A DNA stretch of 51,304 bases from Frankiales bacterium (GCA_025465465.1 JAODND010000027.1:1-51304), one strand, 5' to 3'. Shown: positions 7,208 through 15,962, counted from the stretch's first letter. Notes: generated from the sequence alone by a model not told the origin. Numbers and translations: made by a program.

Positions 7208-8149
7208 ATGCGAACAGTCGTCACCGGCGGTGCCGGCTTCCTCGGGTCACACTTGTGCGAACGGCTGCTCGCCGAGGGGCACGAGGTGCTGGCTCTCGAC
7301 AACTTCCTCACGGGGACGCCGGCCAACGTGGCGCACCTGCTGGAGACCGACGCCTTCCGGCTCGTGAAGGCCGACGTCACCGACTACGTGCACGTGACCG
7401 GTCCGGTCGACCAGGTCATGCACTTCGCGTCACCGGCCTCGCCGATCGACTACCTCCACCTGCCCATCGAGACGATGAAGGTCGGTTCCACGGGAACCCT
7501 GCACGCGCTCGGACTGGCGAAGGAGAAGGGCGCACGGTTCCTGCTCGCGTCGACCTCGGAGACCTACGGCGACCCGCAGGTGCACCCGCAGCCGGAGACC
7601 TACTGGGGCCACGTCAACCCGGTGGGACCCCGCGGCGTGTACGACGAGGCGAAGCGGTACGCCGAGGCGCTGACGATGGCCTACCGCCGCACCCATGACG
7701 TCGACACCGCCATCGTCCGGATCTTCAACACGTTCGGCCCCCGGCTGCGGGTCAAGGACGGACGCGCGATCCCGGCGTTCATCTCGCAAGCGCTGACCGG
7801 GAAGCCGATCACCGTGGCGGGAGACGGGTCGCAGACGCGCTCGGTCTGCTACGTCGACGATCTGGTCGAGGGAATCCTGCGGCTGCTGCGCTCGGACCTG
7901 CCGGGCCCGGTCAACATCGGCAACCCGCATGAGGTCTCGGTGCTTCACCTCGCCGAGACGATCAAGCGGCTGGTCGGCAGCGACAGCGAGATCACGTTCG
8001 TCGAGCGGCCGGTGGACGACCCGAGCGTCCGGCAGCCGGACATCAGCCTGGCGAGGCGAGAGCTGGGCTGGGAGCCGCAGGTCGGGTTCGAGGAGGGGCT
8101 GAGCCGGACGATCGCCTGGTTCCGGGCCCATCCGGAGCTCGTCCCCTGA
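7208..8149 (+). CDS. NAD-dependent epimerase/dehydratase, UDP-glucuronate decarboxylase-like
   Basis: A 313-residue extended short-chain dehydrogenase that probably converts UDP-glucuronate to UDP-xylose in the cytoplasm as a donor for the nearby glycosyltransferases. It starts with the NAD loop [17 protein letters not shown] and continues with [13 protein letters not shown] and [12 protein letters not shown], typical of UXS enzymes. The catalytic part has STSETYGDP and the YDEAK (YxxxK) pair. Further UXS-like blocks are [27 protein letters not shown] and [15 protein letters not shown] dTDP- or other NDP-sugar dehydratase cannot be fully excluded. It has a leaderless-type promoter and is followed by a 169-base leader before the next glycan genes. 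Confidence 0.85.
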   Translation: MRTVVTGGAGFLGSHLCERLLAEGHEVLALDNFLTGTPANVAHLLETDAFRLVKADVTDYVHVTGPVDQVMHFASPASPIDYLHLPIETMKVGSTGTLHALGLAKEKGARFLLASTSETYGDPQVHPQPETYWGHVNPVGPRGVYDEAKRYAEALTMAYRRTHDVDTAIVRIFNTFGPRLRVKDGRAIPAFISQALTGKPITVAGDGSQTRSVCYVDDLVEGILRLLRSDLPGPVNIGNPHEVSVLHLAETIKRLVGSDSEITFVERPVDDPSVRQPDISLARRELGWEPQVGFEEGLSRTIAWFRAHPELVP

Positions 8150-8167
8150 GGGTCCTCGAGCGACCCC

Positions 8168-8318
8168 AAAGATCATGACAAGACACGCATACCTCGCGAA
8201 ACCAGACATTGCATCCTGTTCCGTGCAGGAGTAGAGGGCCGCGCGAGGAACTGCTCCCTGACCCGTTGTCAGATTCATACACGGCACACCACAGCCGCAA
8301 GGTGCCGTGAGGGGAGAC
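8168..8318 (+). promoter_or_regulatory. Structured, lower-GC leader upstream of the PssD/PssE operon
   Basis: This gap is visibly less GC-rich than its neighbours. It contains three inverted repeats in a row: TCCTG/CAGGA (8214-8230), CTGAC/GTCAG (8258-8272) and CACGGCAC/GTGCCGTG (8280-8309). The right arm of the last touches the ribosome site GAGGGGAG (8309-8316) of the gene at 8319. Such a layout could control translation of the long operon. No known riboswitch consensus was recognised. A weak GGGTC/GACCC stem (8150-8166) after the epimerase stop may be a terminator. The promoter itself is not clear. Confidence 0.35.
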
Positions 8319-9380
8319 ATGAGCGTTCACGTCGCGACCTCCGTCGCGCATGACACCTGGATGGGCATCACGCCCGGCGCCAGGCTATTGCTCGTCGCGT
8401 CGAGTGGTGGCCACCTGACCGAGCTCGCCAGGATCGCCTCCAAGCTCGAGATCTCGGTGGACTCCACCTGGGTCACCCACGACTCCCCTCAGGCGCGCAG
8501 CCTGCTGTCCCGCTACCACGACGTCCGCTACGTGCCCTACGTGGCTCCGCGCGACGTGCGCGGCATCCTCCGCACCGTCCGCACCGTCCGCAGCATCGCT
8601 CGCCGCGGGGACTACGCCGCCGTCATGAGCACGGGCGCGGGGGTCGCCCTTGCCCTCGCCCTCGTCCCTCGCCGGATGCGCTCGCTCTACGTCGAGTCCA
8701 TGTGCCGGGTCACGGGCCCCTCGCTGACGGGCAAGCTGCTCGAGCGGTTCCCTCGCGTCGAGCGTCGAACACAGCACGCCAGCTGGGCGTCGAAGCGGTG
8801 GCCGTATGAGTTCACTCTCCTCGACGAGTACGCGGTCGTCACCAGGCAGCGCGGGTCTGGTCCGGTCGGGCCGCTCTCGATCCTCGTGACCCTCGGCACC
8901 ATCCAGCCCTACCGGTTCGACGCCGCGGTCGAGGCCGTGAAGAACGTCCTGATGCCTGGTGACCGGGTGTTCTGGCAGGTGGGATGCACCACCGGCCACG
9001 ACCTCCCGGGCCAGGTCCGCGAGTCGCTCGGTCGCGTCGAGTTGCGCGGTGTTGCCGCCCAGTGCGACGTCGTCATCAGCCACGCAGGGGTCGGCACGAC
9101 CGTCGACCTGCTGGACCTGGGCATCTCCCCGGTCCTGCTGCCGCGTCGGGCCGAGCACGGCGAGCACGTCGACGGTCACCAGGCCGAGATCGCCCACGTC
9201 ATGGCCGGCAAGGAGCTCGCCACGGTGCGGCTGCCCCAGGACCTCACGAGGGACGACCTGCATCTCGCGGCAAACCGCATGGTCGTGTCGCGTGCCGACC
9301 TCGGCGCGGACGAGGGCACGCCCGCGTTCTCCGCTGACGAGTTCTACGAGATGCTCGAGGCCGAGCGCGGCGTAGCCTGA
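8319..9380 (+). CDS. Fused PssD-PssE (Alg14-Alg13)-type glycosyltransferase, GT28-like
   Basis: A 353-residue protein that joins two parts usually encoded separately. The N-terminal half has the Alg14/PssD membrane-anchor motif LLLVASSGGHLTEL, then VMSTGAGVALALAL. From about residue 180 comes an Alg13/PssE catalytic half starting LSILVTLGTIQPYRFD, with the donor-binding region SHAGVGTTVDLLDLG and EHGEHVDGHQAEIA. Such pairs add the second sugar to a lipid-linked precursor, which fits a role just after the priming enzyme. The ATG at 8319 is preferred over an in-frame GTG at 8307 because it follows GAGGGGAG. It leads a run of plus-strand genes to 14898. Confidence 0.82.
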   Translation: MSVHVATSVAHDTWMGITPGARLLLVASSGGHLTELARIASKLEISVDSTWVTHDSPQARSLLSRYHDVRYVPYVAPRDVRGILRTVRTVRSIARRGDYAAVMSTGAGVALALALVPRRMRSLYVESMCRVTGPSLTGKLLERFPRVERRTQHASWASKRWPYEFTLLDEYAVVTRQRGSGPVGPLSILVTLGTIQPYRFDAAVEAVKNVLMPGDRVFWQVGCTTGHDLPGQVRESLGRVELRGVAAQCDVVISHAGVGTTVDLLDLGISPVLLPRRAEHGEHVDGHQAEIAHVMAGKELATVRLPQDLTRDDLHLAANRMVVSRADLGADEGTPAFSADEFYEMLEAERGVA

Positions 9381-9414
9381 TCCCCTCGTCGCTCGCCCAC
9401 CACGAGAGCCCCCC

Positions 9415-10374
9415 GTGACGCAGACTGCCGCCGCCATGACCGCTATGACCTCTGAGCCCCCGCTCGCTCGCCGACGTGCGCTGTTCGTGTCGTGGATCTC
9501 GCACCACGCGCGGAGCGAGCAGCTCGCGGACGCCCTTGGGGCCGAGTGCGTGTTCATCGCCGTCGGGACGCTGCGCAACCGGCGTACGACGGTGTTTAGG
9601 CACCTCTGGCAGGCGGTCCTTACCGTCGGCCTGCTGCTGCGACGTCGCCCGCGCGTGCTCATCGTCATGGCACCGCCGGCGACGCTGCTGCTGCTCGCCC
9701 TGGTCTGGAGCCGACTGACCGGCAGCAAGCTGGTCGCTGACTGCCACTCCGGCGCGGTGATCGGCAGGCCGCTGTCAGCGCGGCTCGCCGCTCGCACCGA
9801 TCTCGTCATCGTCACGCTGCCGCAGCTCACGACGGGCTTTCCCCGCGCGGTGCCGGTCCATGACCCACTGGTGCGGGTCCCCTCCGCACCGCGCCACGAC
9901 GAGATCGTCTTCCCGGCCAGCTGGGAGGTGGACGAGCCGGTGCACGCCCTGCTCGATGCCGCCCGCGCCCTGCCTGACCAGGCGTTCGCCATCACGGGAC
10001 GGCCGATCGCCGGGTTGGACGTGCCACCCAACGTCCGACTGACGGGCTTCCTCTCCCGGACTGACTACCTCCGGCTGCTGGCGGGCGCGCCGGTGGTCCT
10101 GGCGCTGACCACGGCGGAGGACACGATGCAGCAGGCCGGTTATGAGGCGATGGCTGCCGGGCGCCCGGTCGTCGCCTCCGACACCCGTGCGTTGCGTTCG
10201 TATCTCGGGGACGCTGCCGTCTACAGCGATGCGACGGCCTCAGGGTTGGCGGCCGCTGTGACCGGCGCACTCGCCCGACTCCCCGAGCTCGAGCGTGCAG
10301 CGGCGCTGGTGCGCGAGCAGCAGCGAGCGGAGTTCGCGCGAGTCCTGGCGGAGATCGGCGAGCGACTCACATGA
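9415..10374 (+). CDS. GT-B glycosyltransferase (GT4-like, shortened)
   Basis: A 319-residue glycosyltransferase. The N-terminal half starts RRALFVSWISHHARSEQLA and contains a hydrophobic segment, RVLIVMAPPATLLLLALVW, that may sit at the membrane. The C-terminal half has VRLTGFLSRTDYLRLL and the donor-site stretch DTMQQAGYEAMAAGRPVVAS, a variant of the E-x7-E motif with its first position altered. It is short for GT4 (usually 350-400 residues). The GTG at 9415 follows GAGAG; ATGs at 9436 and 9445 are alternatives. Its stop overlaps the next start (ATGA). Substrate unknown. Confidence 0.75.
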   Translation: MTQTAAAMTAMTSEPPLARRRALFVSWISHHARSEQLADALGAECVFIAVGTLRNRRTTVFRHLWQAVLTVGLLLRRRPRVLIVMAPPATLLLLALVWSRLTGSKLVADCHSGAVIGRPLSARLAARTDLVIVTLPQLTTGFPRAVPVHDPLVRVPSAPRHDEIVFPASWEVDEPVHALLDAARALPDQAFAITGRPIAGLDVPPNVRLTGFLSRTDYLRLLAGAPVVLALTTAEDTMQQAGYEAMAAGRPVVASDTRALRSYLGDAAVYSDATASGLAAAVTGALARLPELERAAALVREQQRAEFARVLAEIGERLT

Positions 10375-11348
10375 GTGCCGTCACCTCTCCCACCACGAGT
10401 GTCGTGATCAGATGCCTCAACGAGGAGGCGCACATCGGCCGCCTGCTCACCGGCCTCATGCGCCAGCGCACCCGGCCGGGCCAGGTCGTGGTCGTCGACT
10501 CCGGATCCACGGACGGCACCCTCGACATCGCCCGCCGCTTCCCGGTCGAGGTGGTGCACATCGCGCCGGAGGAGTTCTCCTTCGGCCGGGCGCTCAACCG
10601 CGGGCTCGCCGTCGCCACGGGCGAGGTGGGTCTGCTGCTCAGCGCCCACGTCTATCCGGTGCGGACCACCTGGCTCGACGAGATGGTCGCGCCGTTCGCG
10701 CGGCCAGACATCGCGCTCAGCTACGGCCGGCAGCAGGGCAACGAGGTCACTCGCTACTCCGAGCACCGCATCCTCGACCGCTGGTTCCCGCGGGAGAGCG
10801 ATCCCGATCAGCGGCATCCCTTCTGCAACAACGCCAATGCCGCGGTCCGGCTCGACGTCTGGAAGCGGCAGCCCTACGACGAGGACTTGACCGGCCTCGA
10901 GGACATGGCCTGGGCCAAGGCCGCACTCGACCAGGGCTATCGGGTCGCCTACGTCGCCGAGGCCGCCATCGTGCACGCCCACGACGAGTCCTGGGCCAGT
11001 GTCGTCAACCGCTACCGGCGTGAGGCGATCGCCCACAAGCGCATCTACGACGAGGCGAAGATGAGCGCGCCTGAGGCGGCGTCGCTGTTCCTGGCCAGTG
11101 TCGGCAGCGACCTGACGCACGCCGTCCGGGACCGCTCCCTGTCCAGGGTGAGCGACATCGTCAGCTTCCGTGCCGCGCAGTTCCTCGGCACCTACCAGGG
11201 CTTCGCGCAGAGCGGTCCGGTGCACGCCGCCCTCAAGCGCCGCTTCTACTACCCGGGTGTCTCCCGGCAGGTCGCGGTCGCCGACCGGCGTGAGGACGAC
11301 CTCATCGACTACGGCGACACCAGCGGTCCTGCAGAATCGTCGGCATGA
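10371..11348 (+). CDS. Family 2 glycosyltransferase (rhamnosyltransferase-like)
   Basis: A 325-residue GT-A enzyme. SVVIRCLNEEAHIGRLL opens the nucleotide-binding half, VVVDSGSTDGTLDIA follows, and FSFGRALNRGLAVATGE is a pattern common in polysaccharide rhamnosyl- and related transferases. The acceptor half has FCNNANAAVRLDVW and EDLTGLEDMAWAK (the ED catalytic base region). The C-terminal 100 residues are mostly helical, with no clear membrane span. It overlaps both neighbours by 4 bases (ATGA), placing it in the same operon as the CMP-sugar synthetase that follows. Donor not determinable. Confidence 0.85.
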   Translation: MSAVTSPTTSVVIRCLNEEAHIGRLLTGLMRQRTRPGQVVVVDSGSTDGTLDIARRFPVEVVHIAPEEFSFGRALNRGLAVATGEVGLLLSAHVYPVRTTWLDEMVAPFARPDIALSYGRQQGNEVTRYSEHRILDRWFPRESDPDQRHPFCNNANAAVRLDVWKRQPYDEDLTGLEDMAWAKAALDQGYRVAYVAEAAIVHAHDESWASVVNRYRREAIAHKRIYDEAKMSAPEAASLFLASVGSDLTHAVRDRSLSRVSDIVSFRAAQFLGTYQGFAQSGPVHAALKRRFYYPGVSRQVAVADRREDDLIDYGDTSGPAESSA

Positions 11349-12007
11349 CCCGGATCGTCGCGCTGGTACCGATGCGCCACAGCAGTGAGCGCGTGCCGGG
11401 CAAGAACTACCGAGACCTCGGCGGCCGACCGTTGTATGCCCACGTCATCACCACCCTGCTGAAGTCGGGCGTCGTCGACGAGGTCGTCGTCGACACCGAC
11501 AGCCCGACCGTGACCGAGGGCATGGCCACGGCCTTCCCCCAGGTCCGCGTCCTGGAGCGGCCCGAGCACCTGCGCGCCGGCGAGGTCCCCATGAACGACG
11601 TGATCGCGCACGACATCAGCCAAGTCGAAGCCGACCTCTACCTGCAGACGCACACGACGAACCCCCTGCTGCGGCCGGAGACGGTGCGCGCGGCCGTCGA
11701 GGCCTTCCTGGCCAGCCCGCAGCACGACAGCCTGTTCACCGTGACGCCGCTGCACACGCGGCTCTGGACGGAGCACGGCGAGCCGATCAACCACGACCCC
11801 AAGGTGCTGCTGCGCACCCAGGACCTGCCCCCGGTCTATGAGGAGAACAGCAACATGTACCTGTTCAGCGGCGATCTGCTCCGGCGGACCGGCTCGCGGA
11901 TCGGCAGCAACCCGCTGCTCTACCCCGTCGACGCCGAGGAGGCCTGGGACATCGACGTCGAGCTCGACTGGACCGTGGTCGAGACCCTGCTCGCACGGCG
12001 GAGCTGA
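11345..12007 (+). CDS. Acylneuraminate cytidylyltransferase-like CMP-sugar synthetase
   Basis: A 220-residue cytoplasmic enzyme predicted to couple an alpha-keto acid sugar to CMP from CTP. The N-terminus IVALVPMRHSSERVPGKN matches the CTP-binding loop of NeuA/KdsB-type enzymes (R-x2-S-x-R-x-P-x-KN). VVVDTDS, YLQTHTTNPLL and the metal-binding C-terminal AWDIDVELDW follow. The length fits single-domain CMP-NeuAc/CMP-NulO synthetases. It overlaps the preceding GT2 by 4 bases and is followed by a hydroxyacid dehydrogenase. No NeuB/KdsA-type synthase is in the window, so the sugar acid must come from elsewhere or by another route. The exact substrate (Neu5Ac-like, Kdn, Kdo or other) is unknown. 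Confidence 0.83.
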   Translation: MTRIVALVPMRHSSERVPGKNYRDLGGRPLYAHVITTLLKSGVVDEVVVDTDSPTVTEGMATAFPQVRVLERPEHLRAGEVPMNDVIAHDISQVEADLYLQTHTTNPLLRPETVRAAVEAFLASPQHDSLFTVTPLHTRLWTEHGEPINHDPKVLLRTQDLPPVYEENSNMYLFSGDLLRRTGSRIGSNPLLYPVDAEEAWDIDVELDWTVVETLLARRS

Positions 12008-12008
12008 C

Positions 12009-12947
12009 ATGCGCGTCCTGCTCACGTGCCCGCAGATGCAGGCCAACTTCGCCGAGCACGCCGACCGGCTCGCGGCAGCCGGCCTCGAGTGCGACCTCCC
12101 TCCGGTCGTGCAAGCGCTGTCCGAGTCCGAGCTCCTCGAGATCATCGACCGGTACGACGGCATGGTTGCCGGTGACGACGAGATCACCGCAGCCGTCCTG
12201 GAGAAGGGCGCGGCGAACCGCCTGAAGGTCATCAGCAAGTGGGGTGTCGGTGTCGACGGCATCGACCTGGTCGCCGCGCGGCGGCTGGGCGTCACCGTGA
12301 CCAACTGCCCAGGGGCCTTCGACGCGGAGGTCGCCGACGTCTGCGTCGGATACCTGGTCCTGCTCGCGCGCGGGCTGCACGTCGTCGACGCCAAGATCCG
12401 TGAGGGCAGCTGGCACAAGGTGCTCGGCACCTCGCTCAACGGCGCGACGATCGGCATCGTCGGTCTCGGCGGCATCGGCCGTGCCTTGGCGAAGCGCGTC
12501 CTGGCGATGGACATGACCGTGCTGGGCTATGACCCCTTTCCCGCCTCGCAGCAGGCGGCGGCGGCACTCGGCGTGCAGCTCGTCGAGCTCGACGAGCTGC
12601 TGCGGTCGGTCGACTACCTGTCGCTGAACTGCCCGCTCACGGCAGACAACCGGCACCTCCTCAACCGGGACTCGCTGGCGACAGTGAAACCCGGCGTCCG
12701 CATCGTCAACACCGGCCGTGGCCCGCTCATCGATGAGGCGGCCCTCGTCGAGGCCCTGCATGACGGCCGGGTCGCCGGTGCCGCACTCGACGTGTTCGAG
12801 GTAGAGCCGCTGCCGATGGGCAGCCCGCTGCGCACCCTGTCCCAGGTGGTCCTCGGCTCCCACAACAGCAGCAACACCGCGGAGGCGGGCGCCCGCACGA
12901 GCCGCACCGCCGTCGACAACCTGCTGCGCGAACTGGGCCTGTCGTGA
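12009..12947 (+). CDS. D-isomer-specific 2-hydroxyacid dehydrogenase
   Basis: A 312-residue NAD(P)-dependent oxidoreductase interconverting a 2-keto acid and a D-2-hydroxy acid. The NAD domain holds IGIVGLGGIGRALAKRV (GxGxxG). The catalytic arginine lies in VNTGRGPLIDEAAL, the glutamate in ALDVFEVEPLP, and the histidine in LGSHNSSNT. SKWGVGVDGIDLVAA is typical of the phosphoglycerate dehydrogenase branch. The ATG at 12009 is one base after the preceding stop. Its place between a CMP-sugar synthetase and an SDR suggests it makes or uses an acidic sugar precursor rather than serving serine synthesis, which is inference from context. Confidence 0.88.
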   Translation: MRVLLTCPQMQANFAEHADRLAAAGLECDLPPVVQALSESELLEIIDRYDGMVAGDDEITAAVLEKGAANRLKVISKWGVGVDGIDLVAARRLGVTVTNCPGAFDAEVADVCVGYLVLLARGLHVVDAKIREGSWHKVLGTSLNGATIGIVGLGGIGRALAKRVLAMDMTVLGYDPFPASQQAAAALGVQLVELDELLRSVDYLSLNCPLTADNRHLLNRDSLATVKPGVRIVNTGRGPLIDEAALVEALHDGRVAGAALDVFEVEPLPMGSPLRTLSQVVLGSHNSSNTAEAGARTSRTAVDNLLRELGLS

Positions 12948-13666
12948 GAGGCACGGCCGTCGTGACGGGTGCCTGCGGCGGGGTCGGCGCCGCCACGTGC
13001 GCCCTGCTGGCCGAGCGCGGCCTCGACGTGGTCGGCATCGACGTGCTGCCCGGCGCCGACCTCACCGTCGACATCACCGACGGACCCGCGACCGGGCGGG
13101 CACTGGCTGCCCATCTCGCGGACCGGCCGGTCGTCGCGCTCGTCAACAACGCCGCCGTGCAGGTCGTCGCGTCTCTCGAGGGCCACGACGATGCGACCTG
13201 GGACCGGGTGATCGACGTCAACGTCGGCGCCGCCCACCGACTGACGAGGCAGCTGGCCAGGTCGCTGCGGACCCACGGCGGCGCGGTCGTGAACGTGTCG
13301 TCGGTCCATGCCGGTGCCAGCACCGCAGGGATGGCGGCCTACGCCGCGTCCAAGGCAGCGCTGCTGGCCTACACACGGGTGGCCGCCCTGGAGCTGGCTC
13401 CCGAGGTGCGGGTCAACGCCGTGCTCCCCGGCGCCGTCCGGACGGCCATGTTCGAGGCCGGTCTGGAGAGGTTCGCCGACGACGACGCCACCCGCCTGGC
13501 GGCGGTGGACCGGCTGGTGTCACGCACTCCACTGGCCCGCGTGGCCGAGCCGGAGGAGATCGCGAGGGTCATCGCCTTCCTGTTGGACAACGAGCAGTCG
13601 TCCTTCGTCACCGGAACCACGCTCGTCGCCGACGGCGGCGTCACGGCCCGGCTGGCGAGCGAGTGA
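12944..13666 (+). CDS. Short-chain dehydrogenase/reductase (SDR)
   Basis: A 240-residue classical SDR. TAVVTGACGGVGAAT is the cofactor loop (GxxxGxG), LVNNAAVQV the NNAG-type motif, and VVNVSSVHAG carries the catalytic serine. YAASKAALLAYT has the YxxxK pair, and the C-terminus has FVTGTTLVADGG. It starts at a GTG overlapping the dehydrogenase stop (GTGA) and its own stop overlaps the next GTG, so the three are tightly coupled. It probably oxidises or reduces a sugar hydroxyl/keto group in the same pathway as the CMP-sugar synthetase. Substrate unknown. Confidence 0.88.
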   Translation: MRGTAVVTGACGGVGAATCALLAERGLDVVGIDVLPGADLTVDITDGPATGRALAAHLADRPVVALVNNAAVQVVASLEGHDDATWDRVIDVNVGAAHRLTRQLARSLRTHGGAVVNVSSVHAGASTAGMAAYAASKAALLAYTRVAALELAPEVRVNAVLPGAVRTAMFEAGLERFADDDATRLAAVDRLVSRTPLARVAEPEEIARVIAFLLDNEQSSFVTGTTLVADGGVTARLASE

Positions 13667-14898
13667 CGGAGACCCGCGGTCAGCGCGCCGCTTTCGGCGG
13701 CCACAGACGCATCGCCGCGAAGGCCCGGAGGGGGGTCAACTTCACGCTGCGCCAGATCGCGCGACCGGCGCGCAGGGAGGAGGTGACAGCCCTGTCCTTC
13801 TACCCTCCGGTGCGCACCCCGGCAGAGCTCGCGGACCTCGTCGCCCGGATCAACTGGTACCTGCCCGGCGTGGACGTCCCCGTCTACGTCCCCGGAGCAG
13901 CCGGCCTGACCGTGCGGCCGGAGGACGCCCCGCACATGGATCCCGCGCTGGTGCACACCGAGCGGCTCACGGCGACCGAGCCGACGGGACCGGGGGTGCG
14001 TTATGTCCTGCACCGCACCCAGCCACGGACGTTGCTGGCGAACCTGGCCAGGCTGCGCCGGACCACGGTCGCCGATGCCTACCTGTCCTACACCTCGGAG
14101 CACGGCTACCGGCGGCTCCGCGAGGCGCTGAGCTCCGTCCCTGTGCCGGATCCGCGAACGTCGGTGGAGACGCTGCTGCAGCGACGGGTCGAGGGCGGGA
14201 CCGTGCTGGTGCTCGGCACCGGGCCGAGCGCGACCGAGCTCGACGACGCGACCATCGCGCGGGCCGACGTGCGCATCACCTGCAACTCCGCCGTGCGCAA
14301 CGACGGTCTCATCGAGCGGCTGCAGCCCTCGGCGATCTGCTTCGCGGACCCCGTCTTCCACTTCGGGCCCAGCACCTACGCGGCCGCCTTTCGCAAGGAC
14401 ATGCTGCGGGCCGCTGAGAGCACAGGTGCGCTGCTCGTCATCCCCGCCAACTTCCTCCAGCTCCTGCTCGGCCACCATGCCGAGCTCCAGGACCGGGTCG
14501 TCGGACTGGCGCTGGAGGGCGACGCGTGGGACTGGCCCACCCCTGACCGTCCGGAGGTGAAGCCCTCCGGCAACGTCCTGACCGAGATGATGATGCCTGT
14601 TGCGCTGGCCCTGGCAGACACGGTGCTGATCGCCGGCTGCGACGGCCGGCAGCCCCACGAGAGCTACTTCTGGAAGCACAACCCCGCCGTCCAGTACGAC
14701 CCCGCTCTCATGGGCGCGGTCTTCGAGGCACACCCGTCGTTCTTCCAGGGTCGGAGCTACGCCGACTACTACGAGGAGCACTGCCGTCAGCTCGAGGACT
14801 TCTGCGCCTCTGCAGAGCGCAGGGGTAAAGCGGTCGAGGGCGTGACGCCCAGCTACATCCCGGCCCTGCGAGAGCGGGGCGCGCCGCCTTTCCCCTGA
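13663..14898 (+). CDS. MptE/DUF115 or GT42-like Rossmann protein, candidate acidic-sugar transferase
   Basis: A 411-residue protein. The first about 175 residues have no recognised domain. At about 180 comes VLVLGTGPSATELDD, a glycine loop like GxGPSL in MptE-like (DUF115, flagellin-glycosylation Maf) and GT42 sialyltransferase proteins. DVRITCNSAVRN follows, in the place where GT42 enzymes have their FRCNQ segment. Further on are ICFADPVFHFG, LIAGCDGR and a C-terminal ESYFWKHNPAVQYDP. It follows the CMP-sugar synthetase, dehydrogenase and SDR with 4-base overlaps, so a role in transferring the CMP-activated sugar is attractive but unproved. The GTG 13663 start is taken from the overlap and from the neighbouring gene stop. 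It converges on the GT4 at 14901 with a 2-base gap. Confidence 0.6.
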   Translation: MTETRGQRAAFGGHRRIAAKARRGVNFTLRQIARPARREEVTALSFYPPVRTPAELADLVARINWYLPGVDVPVYVPGAAGLTVRPEDAPHMDPALVHTERLTATEPTGPGVRYVLHRTQPRTLLANLARLRRTTVADAYLSYTSEHGYRRLREALSSVPVPDPRTSVETLLQRRVEGGTVLVLGTGPSATELDDATIARADVRITCNSAVRNDGLIERLQPSAICFADPVFHFGPSTYAAAFRKDMLRAAESTGALLVIPANFLQLLLGHHAELQDRVVGLALEGDAWDWPTPDRPEVKPSGNVLTEMMMPVALALADTVLIAGCDGRQPHESYFWKHNPAVQYDPALMGAVFEAHPSFFQGRSYADYYEEHCRQLEDFCASAERRGKAVEGVTPSYIPALRERGAPPFP

Positions 14899-14900
14899 GC

Positions 14901-15962
14901 TCAGCTCGTGGAGATCGCCAGCTCTACCGCAGCTCTGACCGACGCACCGAACAGCTGGGCGTTCCAGTGCTCCTCGGCATAGGCACGGCCGCGCTGACCC
15001 ATCGTCACCCGAGCCGCCGGGTCCGACATGAGCCCGACGAGCGCGTCTCGCCAGCCCTGCACGTCGCTCGCCTCGACGAGCACGCCACACCCGATCGCCT
15101 CGATGTCGAGGTCGAGGTAGGGGCTGCGGGTCATGACGATGGGCTTTCCGAGCGCGAGCGCGTGGTTCAGCTCCGACAGCCCGGTGAGCCGTTCGGTGTC
15201 AGCCACGGAGATGGCCATCACCGAGCAGGCCTGGGCATCCTGCAAGGGCACGACGTGCGGAAAGCTCGACCGGCCTGCCTCCCGGGGGTCGACGAACTCC
15301 ACGTTCGTGGCAGGGGCCACCTCGAGCGGCCGGGCCCCGTAGATGCGGCCCCGGACCTCCGTACCTGCCAAGGCCCTGGCGAGAGTGACGTTGTCGCGGT
15401 TGGACTTCCCGGTCGACAGGACCGCGCCGTCCTCGGGTCGGCTCACGTACAGCGGCGAGGACAGGTCCGGTCCCCAGGGGGCGATCGGGGTCAGCTCAGC
15501 CGGTCGTCCATGCCGACGGCAGAGCTCGTCCTGCGTGCGGCGAGACAGGCACATCGCCACCGAGATGGCGCGATAGGCGACCCGGTCGACGCGGTTCTGG
15601 CGCACCTCGGGATGGCACAGCGTCAGCAACGGGTTGCGCAGCAGCCGCGCTGCCTTCGCATGGGCGAGGCCGTGCAGGCTGCCTGCGTCGAAGGAGTAGA
15701 GGACCGAGCCGGGGCGCCGCAGCGCCAGGGTGCTGCGCTCCTGGTGGAGGTCCCCCAGCCCGAAGCGCATGCGCGTCGACAGCTCCTTGGCCCGGGAGTG
15801 CCGACCCCAGGACGCCACCTCGACGTCGTACCCGGCGCGGCCGAGCTCGTCGGTCCCCCAGAGGTACTGGCCGGGCATCCGTGCCGCCGCGACCTCCTCG
15901 CGGGCCTCCGCCAGCGGGTTGTACCCGGCGACGACGACGTGGCCTGACGCCTTGTCCATCAC
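14901..15962 (-). CDS. GT4-like glycosyltransferase
   Basis: A 353-residue GT-B type glycosyltransferase. The N-terminal half includes VVVAGYNPLAEAREE and a conserved LLTLCHPEVRQNRVDR loop. The C-terminal half has AVLSTGKSNRDNVTLARAL, which opens the donor domain, and the donor motif ERLTGLSELNHALALGKP (E-x6-E), then PIVMTRSPYLDLDIEAIGCG. The start is the GTG at 15960-15962 or the ATG next to it; both follow a GAGGTGGA ribosome site. It is last in a minus-strand trio with the SMP-30 protein (6-base gap) and another GT4. Donor and acceptor unknown. Confidence 0.78.
   Translation of the reverse strand: MMDKASGHVVVAGYNPLAEAREEVAAARMPGQYLWGTDELGRAGYDVEVASWGRHSRAKELSTRMRFGLGDLHQERSTLALRRPGSVLYSFDAGSLHGLAHAKAARLLRNPLLTLCHPEVRQNRVDRVAYRAISVAMCLSRRTQDELCRRHGRPAELTPIAPWGPDLSSPLYVSRPEDGAVLSTGKSNRDNVTLARALAGTEVRGRIYGARPLEVAPATNVEFVDPREAGRSSFPHVVPLQDAQACSVMAISVADTERLTGLSELNHALALGKPIVMTRSPYLDLDIEAIGCGVLVEASDVQGWRDALVGLMSDPAARVTMGQRGRAYAEEHWNAQLFGASVRAAVELAISTS

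Noticed and set aside
8168..8318. Known c-di-GMP or c-di-AMP riboswitch in the leader
   Set aside because: None of the conserved blocks of those classes could be found; only generic inverted repeats are visible.
11345..12007. KdsB (CMP-Kdo synthetase) assignment
   Set aside because: The single-domain length and P-M-R-H-S-S-E-R loop fit acylneuraminate-type enzymes at least as well, and no Kdo or LPS genes are present; a neutral name was kept.
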